Shown here: positions 9,207 through 19,387 of the stretch, piece by piece
Layout: each line of letters begins with the position of its first letter
Position numbering within the stretch: the first letter of the stretch is position 1
Source: Angomonas deanei
Lineage: Eukaryota > Euglenozoa > Kinetoplastea > Trypanosomatida > Trypanosomatidae
Assembly: GCA_903995115.1 (NCBI GenBank)
Contig: LR877151.1
Coordinates: forward strand, 248,001-312,000
Direction: 5' to 3'
DNA length: 64,000 nucleotides
Notes under the pieces: generated by a model
The model's input: only the letters and a program-made list of their open reading frames with translations
The model's database searches: none
What the model was told of the DNA's origin: nothing
Program-made: the position numbers and the translations under genes

Positions 9207-9516
9207 TGTAAATGCTAATTGAAAAAAGGGGGTCCACTTCTGGTAGGAGAAAGGGGGGAAAGAGAAACTACAGTGTCTTGTGGTAGATGCTTTCAGGTTA
9301 AAAAGTTATCCTACGCCATATCACGAATCCAGCTCAATTTTTTTTTTTTTTTTACATTTCGTATAGCTCCTTCAACGTTAACTCCAATTGCGGAAATGCA
9401 GAGGGAAGAACTACAGTGGCATTTCTAATACACACACCGTAACCAGTTTACAAATCATATAGATTATTGTTTATTATTTTTAGTGTTATCAACGTATCGC
9501 ATCATTTCTCCGACTA
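9207..9516. other. Intergenic spacer with T-run and purine tract
   Basis: It holds a plus-strand purine run at about 9222-9268, which would be a pyrimidine tract just upstream of the helicase ATG in the leftward transcript, and a T-run near 9339-9353. No gene is seen. Confidence 0.45.
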
Positions 9517-10656
9517 TTAGACCACGCCAGAAGCCTCGCCGGCGTCCCCTCCGTTTTCCACCTCCTCCATGAAGGCCTTTATTTTTTCGCAATACCCGGT
9601 GGCTTGGCACACATCATTGTGGGAGCCCTCTGTGAACTCGGCGAAACTTCGGACGGCCCCTTGTTTGTTGTGTTTAAACGCCCGCTCGAACAGTTCCATC
9701 ATCTGAGACTGTGGAATCAGCTCATCATTCTTGGCGGAAATAAACAAGATGGGCCCCGCGATATTGGAGACTCTGCCGATACTATTCCAACTCAGCTGCA
9801 GCACTAGTGGTTTGATATAAAATTTGAAGCAGCAGTTGACGACGCAGCCACACCTCGTGAAGGTCTTGTGGATGAGTGGGGTGCCCAGGGCGGAGGTCAT
9901 GGCGCTGATGGACGTAAAGGTGTTTTCCACGATGGTTCCCCGTATTTTGGGCCAATTCTCCTTTTGGGAGCTAAGATAAATAGAAACCGCCCCTCCCAGA
10001 CTGGTCCCCATCACATAAATGCGGTCGTGTGGCACTCTGGGGTCATCCCAGATGTAGTCCAAGCACGCCTGGGCGTCCCTCTCCAGGCCGGTCTGCGTGG
10101 GCTCCATCGAGCTGCTCCCGCCGTAGCCTCGGTAGTCCACCATCATCACTGCGCACTCCAACTCCGTCACTAGCATGTTGGCAATATCAATTCGGTGGCC
10201 GACATTACCGGCATTTCCGTGAAAGTAGAGAATAAACGGGAATCTGCTATTCTCCATGGTGGGCTGGACCGCTGAGGAGTTCTTCCGACCATCCTCCTTA
10301 GCGCTGAACAGGGAGGGCATGCTCTGGTTCACAGAGCCGGGGATGGCATCCGAGGACACGCTAAGATGCTCCCCAGACAGGTGACGGCCAGCCGGCGGGG
10401 GGACAGGGACGGGCCAGATAATGTAACCCTTCAGGTAGGCGCCGTCTATCGTGGGGATACACACATCCTCGGAGAGAGGAATGCCATAATGCACAGGAGA
10501 CTCCACCTCCTCCCTGCTGCCGGGGGGCATATCGGGAAGATAGAGCACCTTGTTCTGCTGCGATCGGGTGCGGATTCCAATGTAGTAGAACAGGGCTGAA
10601 ATGACGCATAAACAGAGGAAGGCTGTTAAACAGCCGAGCATGGGTCCGAACGCCAT
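9517..10656 (-). CDS. ABHD13/BEM46-like alpha/beta hydrolase, membrane-anchored
   Basis: This 379-residue serine hydrolase has an N-terminal membrane helix (about residues 5-27). The family core YFHGNAGNVGHR (oxyanion-hole HG motif) is followed by VDYRGYGGSS, the nucleophile elbow GTSLGG, the acid in SAKNDELIP and the base in EGSHNDV. The triad is therefore complete. The sequence around the HG and elbow motifs is closest to ABHD13/BEM46. A disordered Ser/Pro-rich insert of about 50 residues lies before the oxyanion motif. The substrate is unknown, although related ABHD proteins act on lipids or acylated proteins. The N-terminal helix suggests anchoring in an internal membrane or the plasma membrane. 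Confidence 0.88.
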   Translation of the reverse strand: MAFGPMLGCLTAFLCLCVISALFYYIGIRTRSQQNKVLYLPDMPPGSREEVESPVHYGIPLSEDVCIPTIDGAYLKGYIIWPVPVPPPAGRHLSGEHLSVSSDAIPGSVNQSMPSLFSAKEDGRKNSSAVQPTMENSRFPFILYFHGNAGNVGHRIDIANMLVTELECAVMMVDYRGYGGSSSMEPTQTGLERDAQACLDYIWDDPRVPHDRIYVMGTSLGGAVSIYLSSQKENWPKIRGTIVENTFTSISAMTSALGTPLIHKTFTRCGCVVNCCFKFYIKPLVLQLSWNSIGRVSNIAGPILFISAKNDELIPQSQMMELFERAFKHNKQGAVRSFAEFTEGSHNDVCQATGYCEKIKAFMEEVENGGDAGEASGVV

Positions 10657-11121
10657 GACAGTATATATCGCAAGTGAAAAATAAAATTAAAAAAAAAAAA
10701 AAAGCAAAAAGTGCCCTAATGATATTATTATTATGAATGACTGCTTCGCAAAAGATGAAGTGTATGAGTTTGAGGGAGAGAATTTTTGCCGTAATCAAAA
10801 CATAAATCAGACCGTAGAAGTTTGGTATACACCGAACAGTTGAGTGAGTAAACTAAAAATACAGCTCATGTCAAAATAAATGTTGAATTTTTTTTTTTTT
10901 ACAACAAACTTTTCTTCTTTGGTTTTCAAGAAAAAGTGTATTTATATATATATTTCATTTCATCGTTATCAAGCATAGCGCATCCAGAAGATACAACAGA
11001 CAATTGTTTCTCGGACGTTTGCACCTTACGCACAGCCGCTAGCAGAAAAATGATAGGAAGTGGGTTTGAAGCAGTATAATGCTTCTACAGAACGGCCTTG
11101 TGTGGATTTTGCCATCATTTT
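10657..11121. other. AT-rich intergenic spacer
   Basis: 465 bases between the hydrolase and Rab7 genes. It contains a long A-run at about 10689-10703, close upstream of the hydrolase start. In the leftward transcript this is a U-run that could serve as the trans-splicing pyrimidine tract. A T-run lies near 10890 and short TA repeats near 10945. No gene is seen. Confidence 0.45.
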
Positions 11122-11787
11122 TTAGCAACTGCAACCGGAGTTGGTGTTGTTACTGCCGCCCGCATTACCCGGTTGGTTCTGGTTCAAGTTCACAGTAGAC
11201 GGCGGAGGGACAGGGGCGGGTTGGGACGCTTTTCTCGCCAGTGCTGCGGCCGCCACGGCCATGAAAGCCTCCTCCACCCCAGTGTTCTCCCGCGCGGAGG
11301 TCTCAAAGTACTTCATCTCCGTCTTGTCATTCTTGTCGCCCTCGGCGTTCTGCTTGTCGCACCACATCTGAGCCGTCCGCGTGGGGACCTGCCGTCGGTC
11401 CTCCAAGTCCGTCTTGTTTCCGATCAGCACGCTGTCCCGCCGTCCGGCCTGGATGCTGAACTCCTCCATCCACGACCCCACGTGCGCGAAACTCTCCTGC
11501 ACCGTCACGTCGTACACCAGCACGCAGGCGTCGGCCCCGCGGTAGAAGGCGGACCCTAGCGACTGAAACCGCTCCTGGCCGGCGGTATCCCAAATCTGCA
11601 GGGACACCACCTGATCCCCGACGGTTAGCTCCTTGGTCAGGAAGTCCGCCCCTATCGTCGCCTTGTATCGACTGTCAAACTTCTTGCTCACGAACTGATG
11701 CATAAGTGACGTTTTGCCGACGCCACTGTCGCCTAGAATAATAATCTTGAGCAACTGCTTCTTTGCCGGAGTAGGATTGGACGACAT
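11122..11787 (-). CDS. RAB7: Rab7 small GTPase
   Basis: This 221-residue GTPase has the P-loop GDSGVGKT (residues 19-26), the Rab7-type effector segment [22 protein letters not shown] (switch II), GNKTDLE (the NKxD base-specificity motif, here NKTD) and ETSAREN (the SA motif). A Gln/Asn/Pro-rich hypervariable tail ends in Cys-Ser-Cys, a double geranylgeranylation signal. Rab7 controls late endosome-to-lysosome traffic. The tail is a little longer than in animal Rab7. The start ATG is at 11785-11787. Confidence 0.93.
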   Translation of the reverse strand: MSSNPTPAKKQLLKIIILGDSGVGKTSLMHQFVSKKFDSRYKATIGADFLTKELTVGDQVVSLQIWDTAGQERFQSLGSAFYRGADACVLVYDVTVQESFAHVGSWMEEFSIQAGRRDSVLIGNKTDLEDRRQVPTRTAQMWCDKQNAEGDKNDKTEMKYFETSARENTGVEEAFMAVAAAALARKASQPAPVPPPSTVNLNQNQPGNAGGSNNTNSGCSC

Positions 11788-12173
11788 GAGTTATCGCTGT
11801 TGTTGAATGATCCGCAAAGAGAAAAACGAAAAAGAAAAACGGAAATCGCAAAACTTAAAAAATATCGATGAAACTAGTTGCAAAGAGATGAAGAGAGAAC
11901 AATAAAACATTCTATACGCCGGGAGTGACAAACACACGAACACCCGCAGAAAGTACAACCTCACAATAACCAAATAGGCGTAAACTACTAATAATAATAG
12001 AAAAAGACACTATTGAAGGATCCATATACTAACCCGCCACGCGCACAACAGATTCCTGGGGAGGTTATGTAACAAAATGAAAAAAAGTGGGGGGAAAAAA
12101 AACTCTACATAAAACAAAAAGTGTTTTATTCACATCTGGCAGCGCGTGAACAACATGCTGCCGCTGCTCCGTC
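11788..12173. other. AT-rich intergenic spacer
   Basis: Spacer between Rab7 and PKA copy 1. A plus-strand purine run at about 11816-11850 would be the pyrimidine tract for Rab7. No gene is seen. Confidence 0.45.
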
Positions 12174-13199
12174 TTAAAAGTCCTTGAACTCCGCCTGCTG
12201 GGCAGACGTCAGCGCGGGCGTGCGGTCGGCGGGGCTATCGGGGTACTTCTCAAAGTTGCTCGTGTCGCCGGCCTTGCGCACCTTCACAGGGATCGGGGCG
12301 GGGTAGTACCGCGCGTACAGCTTGTCCCAGTTCGCACCGTGGAAGTACGGGTGGTTCTTCACGTCGGCGGGGCCGCCCTTCAGCGTGCCGAGACGCTTCG
12401 TGTGGTCCGTCTGCAGCAGGCCCTTCACCAGATCACGCGCACGCGCGTCGAACCAGTTCGGGAACTTGAGGCGCCCAGCAAGAATCTTCTCGTAAATGCG
12501 GAACGGCGTGTCATCGTAGTACGGCGGGTACCCAGCGATGAATTCATACAGCAGCACACCCATCGTCCACCAGTCTACCGCCTTGCCGTGACCCTTACTC
12601 TGAATCACCTCCGGCGCAAGGTACTCCGGCGTCCCGCACAGCGTGAACGTGCGGTCCGGCACCTTCTTGGCAAACCCAAAGTCCGTGATCTTCACGTGGC
12701 CCTTGTTGTCCAGCAGCAGGTTCTCCGGCTTCAGGTCACGGTAGATGATGTCCTGCGAGTGCAAGTACTCAAACGCCAGCACCAGCTCCGCGTGGTAGAA
12801 CTTCGCCACGTCGTTCGGGAAGCGACCAGCGGAACGGAGGTGCGTGAACATCTCACCGCCCATCACAAACTCCAGCACAAAGTACACCTTCTTGTCGTCC
12901 TGGAAGGAGTGCATCATGTTCACAATGAACGGGTGGCACAGCGACATCAGAATCGTCTTTTCCTGGATCAGATGCTGCTGCTGCTTCATCTTGATAATCG
13001 CGCGCTTCTTCAGGCACTTGATCGCGTAGTAGTCCTCCGTCGACTTGTACCGCGCCACACGCACGCGACCGAAGGAGCCGGTCCCTAACGTGTCCCGCAT
13101 CTCAAAGTCGCTCAGCTTCCACGTGGAGGTGTCCGGCTTCTCGAACGCATACTCCACGGGCTTGAACTCCTTCTTCTTTTTGATTACTTCGTCACCCAT
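12174..13199 (-). CDS. PKAC: Protein kinase A catalytic subunit, copy 1
   Basis: This 341-residue AGC kinase has GTGSFGRVRVAR (glycine loop), YAIKCLKK (ATP lysine), YRDLKPENLLLD (catalytic loop), TDFGFAKK and an activation loop TFTLCGTPEYLAPE with the PDK1-site Thr. The C-terminal tail carries FEKYPDS and ends KDF, a variant of the family's hydrophobic motif. The sequence is close to trypanosomatid PKA catalytic subunits. It differs from copy 2 (23213-24235) only in the first few residues (MGDEVIKKKKEF here). By eye I found only two base differences over the rest of the gene, both silent. Kinetoplastid PKA is reported to respond to ligands other than cAMP; nothing here tests that. Confidence 0.95.
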   Translation of the reverse strand: MGDEVIKKKKEFKPVEYAFEKPDTSTWKLSDFEMRDTLGTGSFGRVRVARYKSTEDYYAIKCLKKRAIIKMKQQQHLIQEKTILMSLCHPFIVNMMHSFQDDKKVYFVLEFVMGGEMFTHLRSAGRFPNDVAKFYHAELVLAFEYLHSQDIIYRDLKPENLLLDNKGHVKITDFGFAKKVPDRTFTLCGTPEYLAPEVIQSKGHGKAVDWWTMGVLLYEFIAGYPPYYDDTPFRIYEKILAGRLKFPNWFDARARDLVKGLLQTDHTKRLGTLKGGPADVKNHPYFHGANWDKLYARYYPAPIPVKVRKAGDTSNFEKYPDSPADRTPALTSAQQAEFKDF

Positions 13200-13713
13200 T
13201 GTTTTGTTGTTTTATATATTTTGGAGACGGTTTTGTTAAGACGGTAAAAAAAAAAATATACTAAAGAGACTTCTAAAGATACCCGTTGCATACAAGTAGA
13301 AAACAGAGAGAGAGAGAGAGAGAGAGAGAAAGGTGAGGAGTGAAAGAAAGGGTTGATGCACGAAGCACTTAAAAGCAAACAAGAAGCGAAAAGAATTAAA
13401 AAAAAAAACGGCAAATAAACTTTATAATAGTGTTCAGTAAATGGCTTGTTCCAAAATATATAATCATAGTAATAATAATAAAGAAAGAACCAACTAAGTC
13501 TCCCAATAACCGGCCACACCTCGTAAACGAATGGTAGTAGTTTAGCGAGAATAAGTATGGGGGAGGAAGCGCACGTACTTCTTTTGGAGGAAGGTGGGCT
13601 TGTGACGTTTTAATATGCATTTTTCATTTGGAATCAATTTTTCTTCGATAATAATAATAGTAGTACTAATGTCTTTTTTTTTTTTTTTGGCTCGAAGCCA
13701 ATGCGTGTGAACT
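13200..13713. other. Intergenic spacer with (AG)n repeat
   Basis: 514 bases upstream of PKA copy 1. It holds the (AG)n pyrimidine tract listed separately, A-runs near 13245 and 13400, and a T-run just to the right of the HECT gene's stop (about 13674-13689). Frames of 70-110 codons here are low-complexity and opened by non-ATG codons or unsupported by any family. No gene is called. Confidence 0.45.
13302..13352 (-). promoter_or_regulatory. Candidate trans-splicing polypyrimidine tract, (CT)n
   Basis: On the minus strand this is about 13 CT dinucleotides (13305-13330 as AG on the plus strand) followed by more pyrimidines, roughly 105-150 bases before the PKA copy 1 ATG. In kinetoplastids such tracts direct spliced-leader addition at the next AG. 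Position and orientation fit; no transcript evidence is available. Confidence 0.55.
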
Positions 13714-16700
13714 TCACACAATATGAAAACCGTCGCTGACGTGCGCTAAGGAGATGGACAGTTTGGCTTGGAGAACCTCCTTATCATTGTAATCTGGTAA
13801 ATCGAGCTGATTGGTGCAGCCGTGACCAACCGGGAGTCGGTTCAGATCCGCCCCCTTCAGTACCCTAATCTTTTTCATGGTGTTGTTGGCGGGCAGCGCT
13901 GCCGACGACGTGCAAAGCTGTAAAAACCGTCTCAGGTTGTTTTGGTTCATTTCCTTTAGAACCTCCTTCAAGTGCTGAGGGGTTTTGGAGGAGCTGTCGA
14001 ACCCTTGGAACTCTAGAGCACTGATGATCAACTCCGGTGGGACGTGCTGCATCCCGCAGAGGAGGAGGGACAGGTCAGAGGGGGTAAGCAGCTTGAGGTG
14101 GTTGGAGAGGGCGCTGATCGAAAAGAACCCTTTTTTCATGGCCTCCAGGGCGCTCTTTCTGCACTCCACGAGGTCAAACTGTACGCGGAGGTCAATGTAA
14201 TCTTTTACATTCTCGCTGGTCACGGTGCAGTGGGTGGTGTACTTGCCTTCCATCATGCGGGAAAGAAACTCGGAGCTAAAGATGGAAAAGTCCAAATCCG
14301 CAGCGGCCAAGTCCTCTGATGACAGGACACGCAACCGCTTGAAAGTGTCCCCCAGTTGACTGTCGAACTCCTCCAAGTCCAGGATGGAGGGTTGGATATC
14401 GCAAAAGTACTTTAGTACCGTGCCGTTCAGCTGCAGTGGGATGGCCCTATTTTCTAAAATATTCTTGAGGAGCAACTTCCCCGTCAGCTCAAACACCTCA
14501 CGGGGGATGAGGGAGTTGTCCACCGCCGGGAGGTACGTGGCACCGTTGACGATACCGGCCGGGTGCACCTCCGACTCCGCCGTGGTCCCCGTCACCAGCG
14601 CCTTCTTCTCGCTGACCAGCTGTTCGTAAAACAGGTTGAGCATCTCGGTCGTGAGGGCCCCTTCGTCGATTCCCGCCTCGCCCTGGAAAACCGCCATGAT
14701 CGGTCGTACCACCTCATCCTCGGTGAGGTTGCTGAAAATTTGGGAAAGGGAGTCCACCATGCGGTTACGCGAGACGGAGACCAGCACCTTGGCGTCGTTG
14801 GCCCTCCGCATCGCGTGGATGAACGACCGCACCGCCTCCAGCCGCTCGTCGCTCTGGGCTAGGGTGGAGGTGTAGTTGCTGACCTCGGCCGTGTGCAGAC
14901 TAGAACTAAAATAGGGATGTGCGAGTAACGCGTACGCAATGGGGCGCTTGCTAGGGTCCCGCACCAGCGCCGACGCGATGGCATCCGCCAGCTTCGCGTC
15001 CCCTCCCACCGTCTTGGGGTCCACCGGAATACCTGGCGCCTCTGGCATAAGCGTGGGGATGGTGGGGACGGGGCCACTCTTGTTCCCCAGCGCGTAGGCA
15101 TTGTTCGCCGCCCACTCGTACAGTGTGATGCCCAGTGCCCAAATATCAGAGGCACACGTGGCGGTGGGTGTGCTGCGGTGCTCGCCGGGCGTGAGTGGCG
15201 TCGACAGAAACTGTTCCGGTGCCATATAGAGCGCCGTGCCCGCTGCCGCGCCGCCAGTGTTGGTCTGAGTCACGGTGATGTCCGCCAGCTCCCCAAAGAC
15301 ACCACGCTCCTTCGCAATACCAAAATCGGCAATAACGGGTTGTCCGGTGGAGGATATCAAAATATTCGATGGCTTCAGATCCGCGTGTACAATGCCACGT
15401 TCGTGCAGGTAGGCGACGCCACTGATGACCTGTCGAAACATGTCTTGAATGGTGAGCCACGAAAAGACTTCCCCTTGATTAATCAGTGACTTCACACTAC
15501 CTTTTTGATAGAAGGGCAGCAGCACGTAGGCGAACGGACCTTCGAAAAAGACGCCCTTAATCTTAATAATATTGGGGTGGGAGCAGCTAGCCATGATTTG
15601 GATCTCCCGTTGGAAGCGCTTCTTCTGCTTCTCGTCCTCGACGCCCACTTCCTTGATGGCGACGTGCTCGCCCTTATACGTCGCGTGATACACTTTACTG
15701 TTAATTGTAGAGGAAAGGGTACTGACAATTTGAAAATCGCTGAGGCACAGGTTGAGCCACAGGCCACTTCCCTTTATCAGTTTTAGAATGCGCGAGCCGG
15801 ACGCCAGGGACTTCCACGCCAGTTCTGGGTGTGCGTCGTCCACCATCTCCATAATTTGCTTTTGAATCTCTTTCTGTTTGCTGTTGGTAATACTAATTCG
15901 TTCGTTGGCCAACTTGACCTGGTTCTGGAGCGCGATCACCCTATTCTGTGGCTCGTCGCGCACCTTGCACCAGTCCACCTCCGCCTCCAGCTGAATGCGC
16001 TGACGCTCCTGAAGTAGACGGACACGTTCCAACTCTGCTTCTTCGGCCAGTAGCTGCTCCCCTCGCGCCAGGGACTCCCGGAACGTTTTCTCCTCCGACT
16101 TGACGGCGTTGACGGAAGAGCTGATCGCCTCGAGGGCCTCTAGACGGGAGTCTGACAACTCCTTTTCTGTCGTCTTGGCGACGGAACGGGCGTGATCCTC
16201 GAGGCGGCCGTTGAGCTCCTTCGCCTCTCGCAGCAGTTCCTTCAGGCCTTGTGTCGCCTTCGCCTCCTGTGCCAGCGCCTGCTGCAACAGCGCAGAGTGT
16301 GCGTTGGTGTTCTCCACACACTTTCGAACTTTTTCCACCTCATGATTAATCAGCTCTCGTCGAGACAACAGTTTGTCGAAAGGGTTGTCGCCCTCGAATA
16401 GCGACCGAGCGGACGGAAGGTGGTGCTCCCCCTCGTTGGTGGCGTGTGTCTCCTCCCCCTGCTCCACTTCTCTTTTAGCCGAATTGTCTCGTGTCGTGGT
16501 GGCCACCACCTCTTCCACAGTGTGGTTCTCTTTCTGTTGCTCCGCCGTTTGCGTTTCTTCGTGGGGCGTCTCGGCGGTTCTGTGGGTGTCGTCGCCAAAC
16601 CGTCTGTAAAAGTCCTTCTCCTGCACGGCAATCTGGGTCAGCTCGCTAATCGCCTTCTCCACCTTGTGGGCAGTGGACCACAACTTTTCATAGGCCTTAT

Positions 16701-17727
16701 CCCGATTCTTCTTGGCGTGGAGGTACGCTTTTCTATCCTCCATCTTGACCGACTGCCGGAGCTCCTCCTGCGCTTCGCATGCCTCTTTTTTCAGCTGCGC
16801 CAACTCTCCGCTGGTCGCAATAGACATTCTGTCCCGCACCCGTTTTGCCCGCTCGCGGCACTCGACAATCTCTTTCTGCTTTTCATAGTTATCGTGGTAC
16901 AGCTCTAGGTAGGTTCTCAAATCCTTGGCGGTCCGGAGGGACTCAATCAGCGCGTCGTAGTCCACCTGTACGTGGGTCATATCGGTGCTCTCCCCACCGA
17001 AGCCGACGGAGGGGTTCACGAGTGGGGACTGGACGGATGTGGCGGGGGAACTCTTAATCAGCGGAGTTACTGGTGCCCTCGCAATCTTGGACTCACACTT
17101 GGCAATCTGTACGTTGATGGACTCCTTGTTGGCCTCTGGGGCGAGGCTGGCTGCCTTACGCAGACTATCTAGACTGGCGTGGAACTCTCCCTTGCTCATT
17201 AACGCGACCCCCAGCCGATAGTGGCACTTGTAATAATTGGGGTTAATGCGAATCGCCTCGTTGGCGTCCTTTATCGCATTGTCGTAGTCCCCTAAACGGG
17301 TGTAGGCGAAGGAGCGGTTCGTGTAGCTGTACTCACTATTGGGGTCCAACTGTATGGCGCGGGTGTAGAGGTCAATTGCCTCCCTATATTTACCTTCGCC
17401 GAACGCCTTGTTGCCTTCCTCTCGCAGCCGCACTGCATCCAGATTGGAGGTATTGGTGGCAGCGAACTGCATGGGGTTACGGCGCTGCTCTCGCTGAATC
17501 CACGCCATGGGGGGCATATCCCCGCTGTACACGGCGCCTAAACTACCGTTGCCAGGGGAGGACGGCTCGGTGCGGCGTTGGTTGGCGGCCGTCCCAGGAC
17601 GCCCAGCGGACCCCGGGCCATGCATAAAAAGCACCGGATTGCCGCCGTTCTGCGTGATGACCGTCGGGACGTTCCCTCCCTGGATACCACCACCTAATAA
17701 GCTCATTAGCACATTTAAATCATCCAT
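13714..17727 (-). CDS. TPR - coiled coil - protein kinase - HECT ubiquitin ligase fusion protein
   Basis: This 1337-residue protein runs in one unbroken frame. Residues 97-200 form three TPR repeats like those of Hsp70/Hsp90 co-chaperones (EEGNKAFGEGKYREAIDLYT). About 280-635 are helical, probably coiled coil. About 663-941 form a Ser/Thr kinase with VAIK (K692), HADLKPSNIL (H781, D783), DFG (801-803) and a GTALYMAPEQF activation segment; its glycine loop is weak. About 975-1337 form a HECT domain: the N-lobe has FQGEAGIDEGALTTEM, and the C-lobe has GCTNQLDLPDY with the expected catalytic cysteine at C1304 and an aromatic near the C-terminus. It could couple phosphorylation and ubiquitin transfer on chaperone clients, but that is inference. 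The absence of any stop or base-composition break argues against a chimera. Confidence 0.88.
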   Translation of the reverse strand: MDDLNVLMSLLGGGIQGGNVPTVITQNGGNPVLFMHGPGSAGRPGTAANQRRTEPSSPGNGSLGAVYSGDMPPMAWIQREQRRNPMQFAATNTSNLDAVRLREEGNKAFGEGKYREAIDLYTRAIQLDPNSEYSYTNRSFAYTRLGDYDNAIKDANEAIRINPNYYKCHYRLGVALMSKGEFHASLDSLRKAASLAPEANKESINVQIAKCESKIARAPVTPLIKSSPATSVQSPLVNPSVGFGGESTDMTHVQVDYDALIESLRTAKDLRTYLELYHDNYEKQKEIVECRERAKRVRDRMSIATSGELAQLKKEACEAQEELRQSVKMEDRKAYLHAKKNRDKAYEKLWSTAHKVEKAISELTQIAVQEKDFYRRFGDDTHRTAETPHEETQTAEQQKENHTVEEVVATTTRDNSAKREVEQGEETHATNEGEHHLPSARSLFEGDNPFDKLLSRRELINHEVEKVRKCVENTNAHSALLQQALAQEAKATQGLKELLREAKELNGRLEDHARSVAKTTEKELSDSRLEALEAISSSVNAVKSEEKTFRESLARGEQLLAEEAELERVRLLQERQRIQLEAEVDWCKVRDEPQNRVIALQNQVKLANERISITNSKQKEIQKQIMEMVDDAHPELAWKSLASGSRILKLIKGSGLWLNLCLSDFQIVSTLSSTINSKVYHATYKGEHVAIKEVGVEDEKQKKRFQREIQIMASCSHPNIIKIKGVFFEGPFAYVLLPFYQKGSVKSLINQGEVFSWLTIQDMFRQVISGVAYLHERGIVHADLKPSNILISSTGQPVIADFGIAKERGVFGELADITVTQTNTGGAAAGTALYMAPEQFLSTPLTPGEHRSTPTATCASDIWALGITLYEWAANNAYALGNKSGPVPTIPTLMPEAPGIPVDPKTVGGDAKLADAIASALVRDPSKRPIAYALLAHPYFSSSLHTAEVSNYTSTLAQSDERLEAVRSFIHAMRRANDAKVLVSVSRNRMVDSLSQIFSNLTEDEVVRPIMAVFQGEAGIDEGALTTEMLNLFYEQLVSEKKALVTGTTAESEVHPAGIVNGATYLPAVDNSLIPREVFELTGKLLLKNILENRAIPLQLNGTVLKYFCDIQPSILDLEEFDSQLGDTFKRLRVLSSEDLAAADLDFSIFSSEFLSRMMEGKYTTHCTVTSENVKDYIDLRVQFDLVECRKSALEAMKKGFFSISALSNHLKLLTPSDLSLLLCGMQHVPPELIISALEFQGFDSSSKTPQHLKEVLKEMNQNNLRRFLQLCTSSAALPANNTMKKIRVLKGADLNRLPVGHGCTNQLDLPDYNDKEVLQAKLSISLAHVSDGFHIV

Positions 17728-18057
17728 TTGTAATATTGTGGAGGGCTAATAAAATCGAAAAAAAAAAAAGTTATAATAATGATAATAACAATAAAACTAA
17801 CACGGTGAACTACGGCAGTAGTGACACTAATAGGAGAGACTAGAGTTATATGAAAACAAAATAAAATGAAGCTCTAAAAGCTCTGGGGAAGAGAGAGGAA
17901 GAGAGAAAAGGAATAAAGTTTAGCATGGATTTAGGACGAATAGGAGAGGGGAAAAAAAACAGATATTGCAAAGGGAAGAAGAAAAACATTTAATGTATAA
18001 TGTAGCAACCGTAAACAAGAGTGCCAAAATGGGGGAGTTGTGTATAGGTCCCACTCC
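17728..18057. other. AT-rich intergenic spacer
   Basis: Plus-strand purine runs at about 17757-17769 and 17884-17915 would be pyrimidine tracts ahead of the TPR-kinase-HECT gene. No gene is seen. Confidence 0.45.
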
Positions 18058-19047
18058 TTATGCTGTCTTCGCATATTTTGATTTGAGCACCTCGTAGAAG
18101 GACATGGTTAGCGCGGCATTGGGGGCCGTAAACGCCGCCCGGCACCACACCCCGCGCCACAGTCCACGGACCCCTTCCTCCTTCGCAATGTGGACCAACC
18201 CATCCACCAGTCCAGTGTAATGATAGTGAAACAACTTGGAAGACACGGCGGAGGCTTTATGGTCGCCCAGAACCGCCCTCTGTACCTGCAGACGAGTCTT
18301 GACGAGCTCTAGAGGGTTGGTGCAGAGGGAGGCAAACGTGTTCGCTGCACCACCCGACAGAGTGGCGTACAAGAAGCTGGTCGACGTAGATTCGCTCGCA
18401 TCACTACCGTCTGACAGCTGTCGCAGGCGCTTTTGAAGAAACTCGTACGTAACAAAGTAAATGGCCGAAAAAGGCCCGAAGCTCCCTAACGTGGACAGAT
18501 AGCCCTTGTACAGCCCCAGCACACCCTCGTGTCGGTGAATGACACGAAGGGCATCGAGGCTATTGCGGTAACGGTTCTTCAGAGAGGGGGGTTGGGACTG
18601 CAGCCGCTCCTTTGTCACATCAATTGGGACCCAAAACAAACAGCTCACCGCCTCCGCGCCAAACCCACAGGTGAGGTAGACCACCTCCTTCGGGGTGTGC
18701 CGCACACACGACTGGAACAGAGTAGGGGACGGCAGCTCCTCATACGCCGCCTGCCGCCCCAGCCAGTAGCGTGAGAGGTAGTCGTAGCTGGTCAGGTAGA
18801 GCGCCACCCCGGGGGCGGCCCCCAGCGTGGTGACCCCTATCCCTCGATAGAACCCTTTCATCCCCTCCCCCCGCCAAATCGCCTTCGCCGAGGAGACGAA
18901 GGACGAGGGTTGTCGAGTGAGATGAGCGGCAGGGTCTGCGGAGGGTTCCTTCGCGAACCCAGTAAACGCCACCGTCTTGATCGTATCGAGTGGGTGGCAG
19001 ATGAGCCTCGCCGCCATGCCGGCCACGGCAGAGCAAATAATCTCCAT
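18058..19047 (-). CDS. Mitochondrial carrier family (SLC25) transporter
   Basis: This 329-residue protein has the threefold repeat of SLC25 carriers, with signature motifs HPLDTIKT, VPIDVTKERLQ and NPLELVKTRLQ at the ends of the odd-numbered helices. Each repeat has a matrix helix and a downstream glycine-containing motif (GFYRGIG, GLYKGYL, GLWRGVW). The length is normal for the family. It should sit in the inner mitochondrial membrane. The first repeat has some likeness to S-adenosylmethionine carriers, but I cannot fix the substrate. The start is at the ATG 19045-19047; the two codons before it would need a GTG start. Confidence 0.88.
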   Translation of the reverse strand: MEIICSAVAGMAARLICHPLDTIKTVAFTGFAKEPSADPAAHLTRQPSSFVSSAKAIWRGEGMKGFYRGIGVTTLGAAPGVALYLTSYDYLSRYWLGRQAAYEELPSPTLFQSCVRHTPKEVVYLTCGFGAEAVSCLFWVPIDVTKERLQSQPPSLKNRYRNSLDALRVIHRHEGVLGLYKGYLSTLGSFGPFSAIYFVTYEFLQKRLRQLSDGSDASESTSTSFLYATLSGGAANTFASLCTNPLELVKTRLQVQRAVLGDHKASAVSSKLFHYHYTGLVDGLVHIAKEEGVRGLWRGVWCRAAFTAPNAALTMSFYEVLKSKYAKTA

Positions 19048-19387
19048 GTACACTAACGATCATAAACCAAGAGAGGCAGAGAAAGGAAAATTGTGGTGCC
19101 CGGAGGGATGGCACTGGAGAAAAAACAACAAAAGCAAAGAAGCATCCACCACAAACAAAAAGATCGTTTAAACCAGAAACATAAATGGTTTTTGAAAACT
19201 TTCGCAAAGACATTCTTTTTGAATTTCTTTTTATAATTGACTTTTTCGTTTGGTATCTCATCTCTTTCCTTGCTTTTCCTCCTTTTTTTTTTTTCGCGAG
19301 ATAAAAAAAAAAAGGCATACGGACGGCCCAACCCCTGCCAATCGCCGAGCCCCGGGAATAACGAACACGCTTGCTTCATCATGATGA
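19048..19387. other. Intergenic spacer with homopolymer runs
   Basis: It contains a plus-strand purine run at about 19068-19091, a T-run near 19283-19294 and an A-run near 19304-19314. In the leftward transcript these give pyrimidine tracts before the carrier gene. No gene is seen. Confidence 0.45.

Noticed and set aside
12339-13088. A 249-codon plus-strand frame antisense to PKA copy 1 (and its twin at 23378-24127)
   Set aside because: Shadow frame caused by strong GC bias at third codon positions; it changes in step with silent changes in PKA and matches no family.
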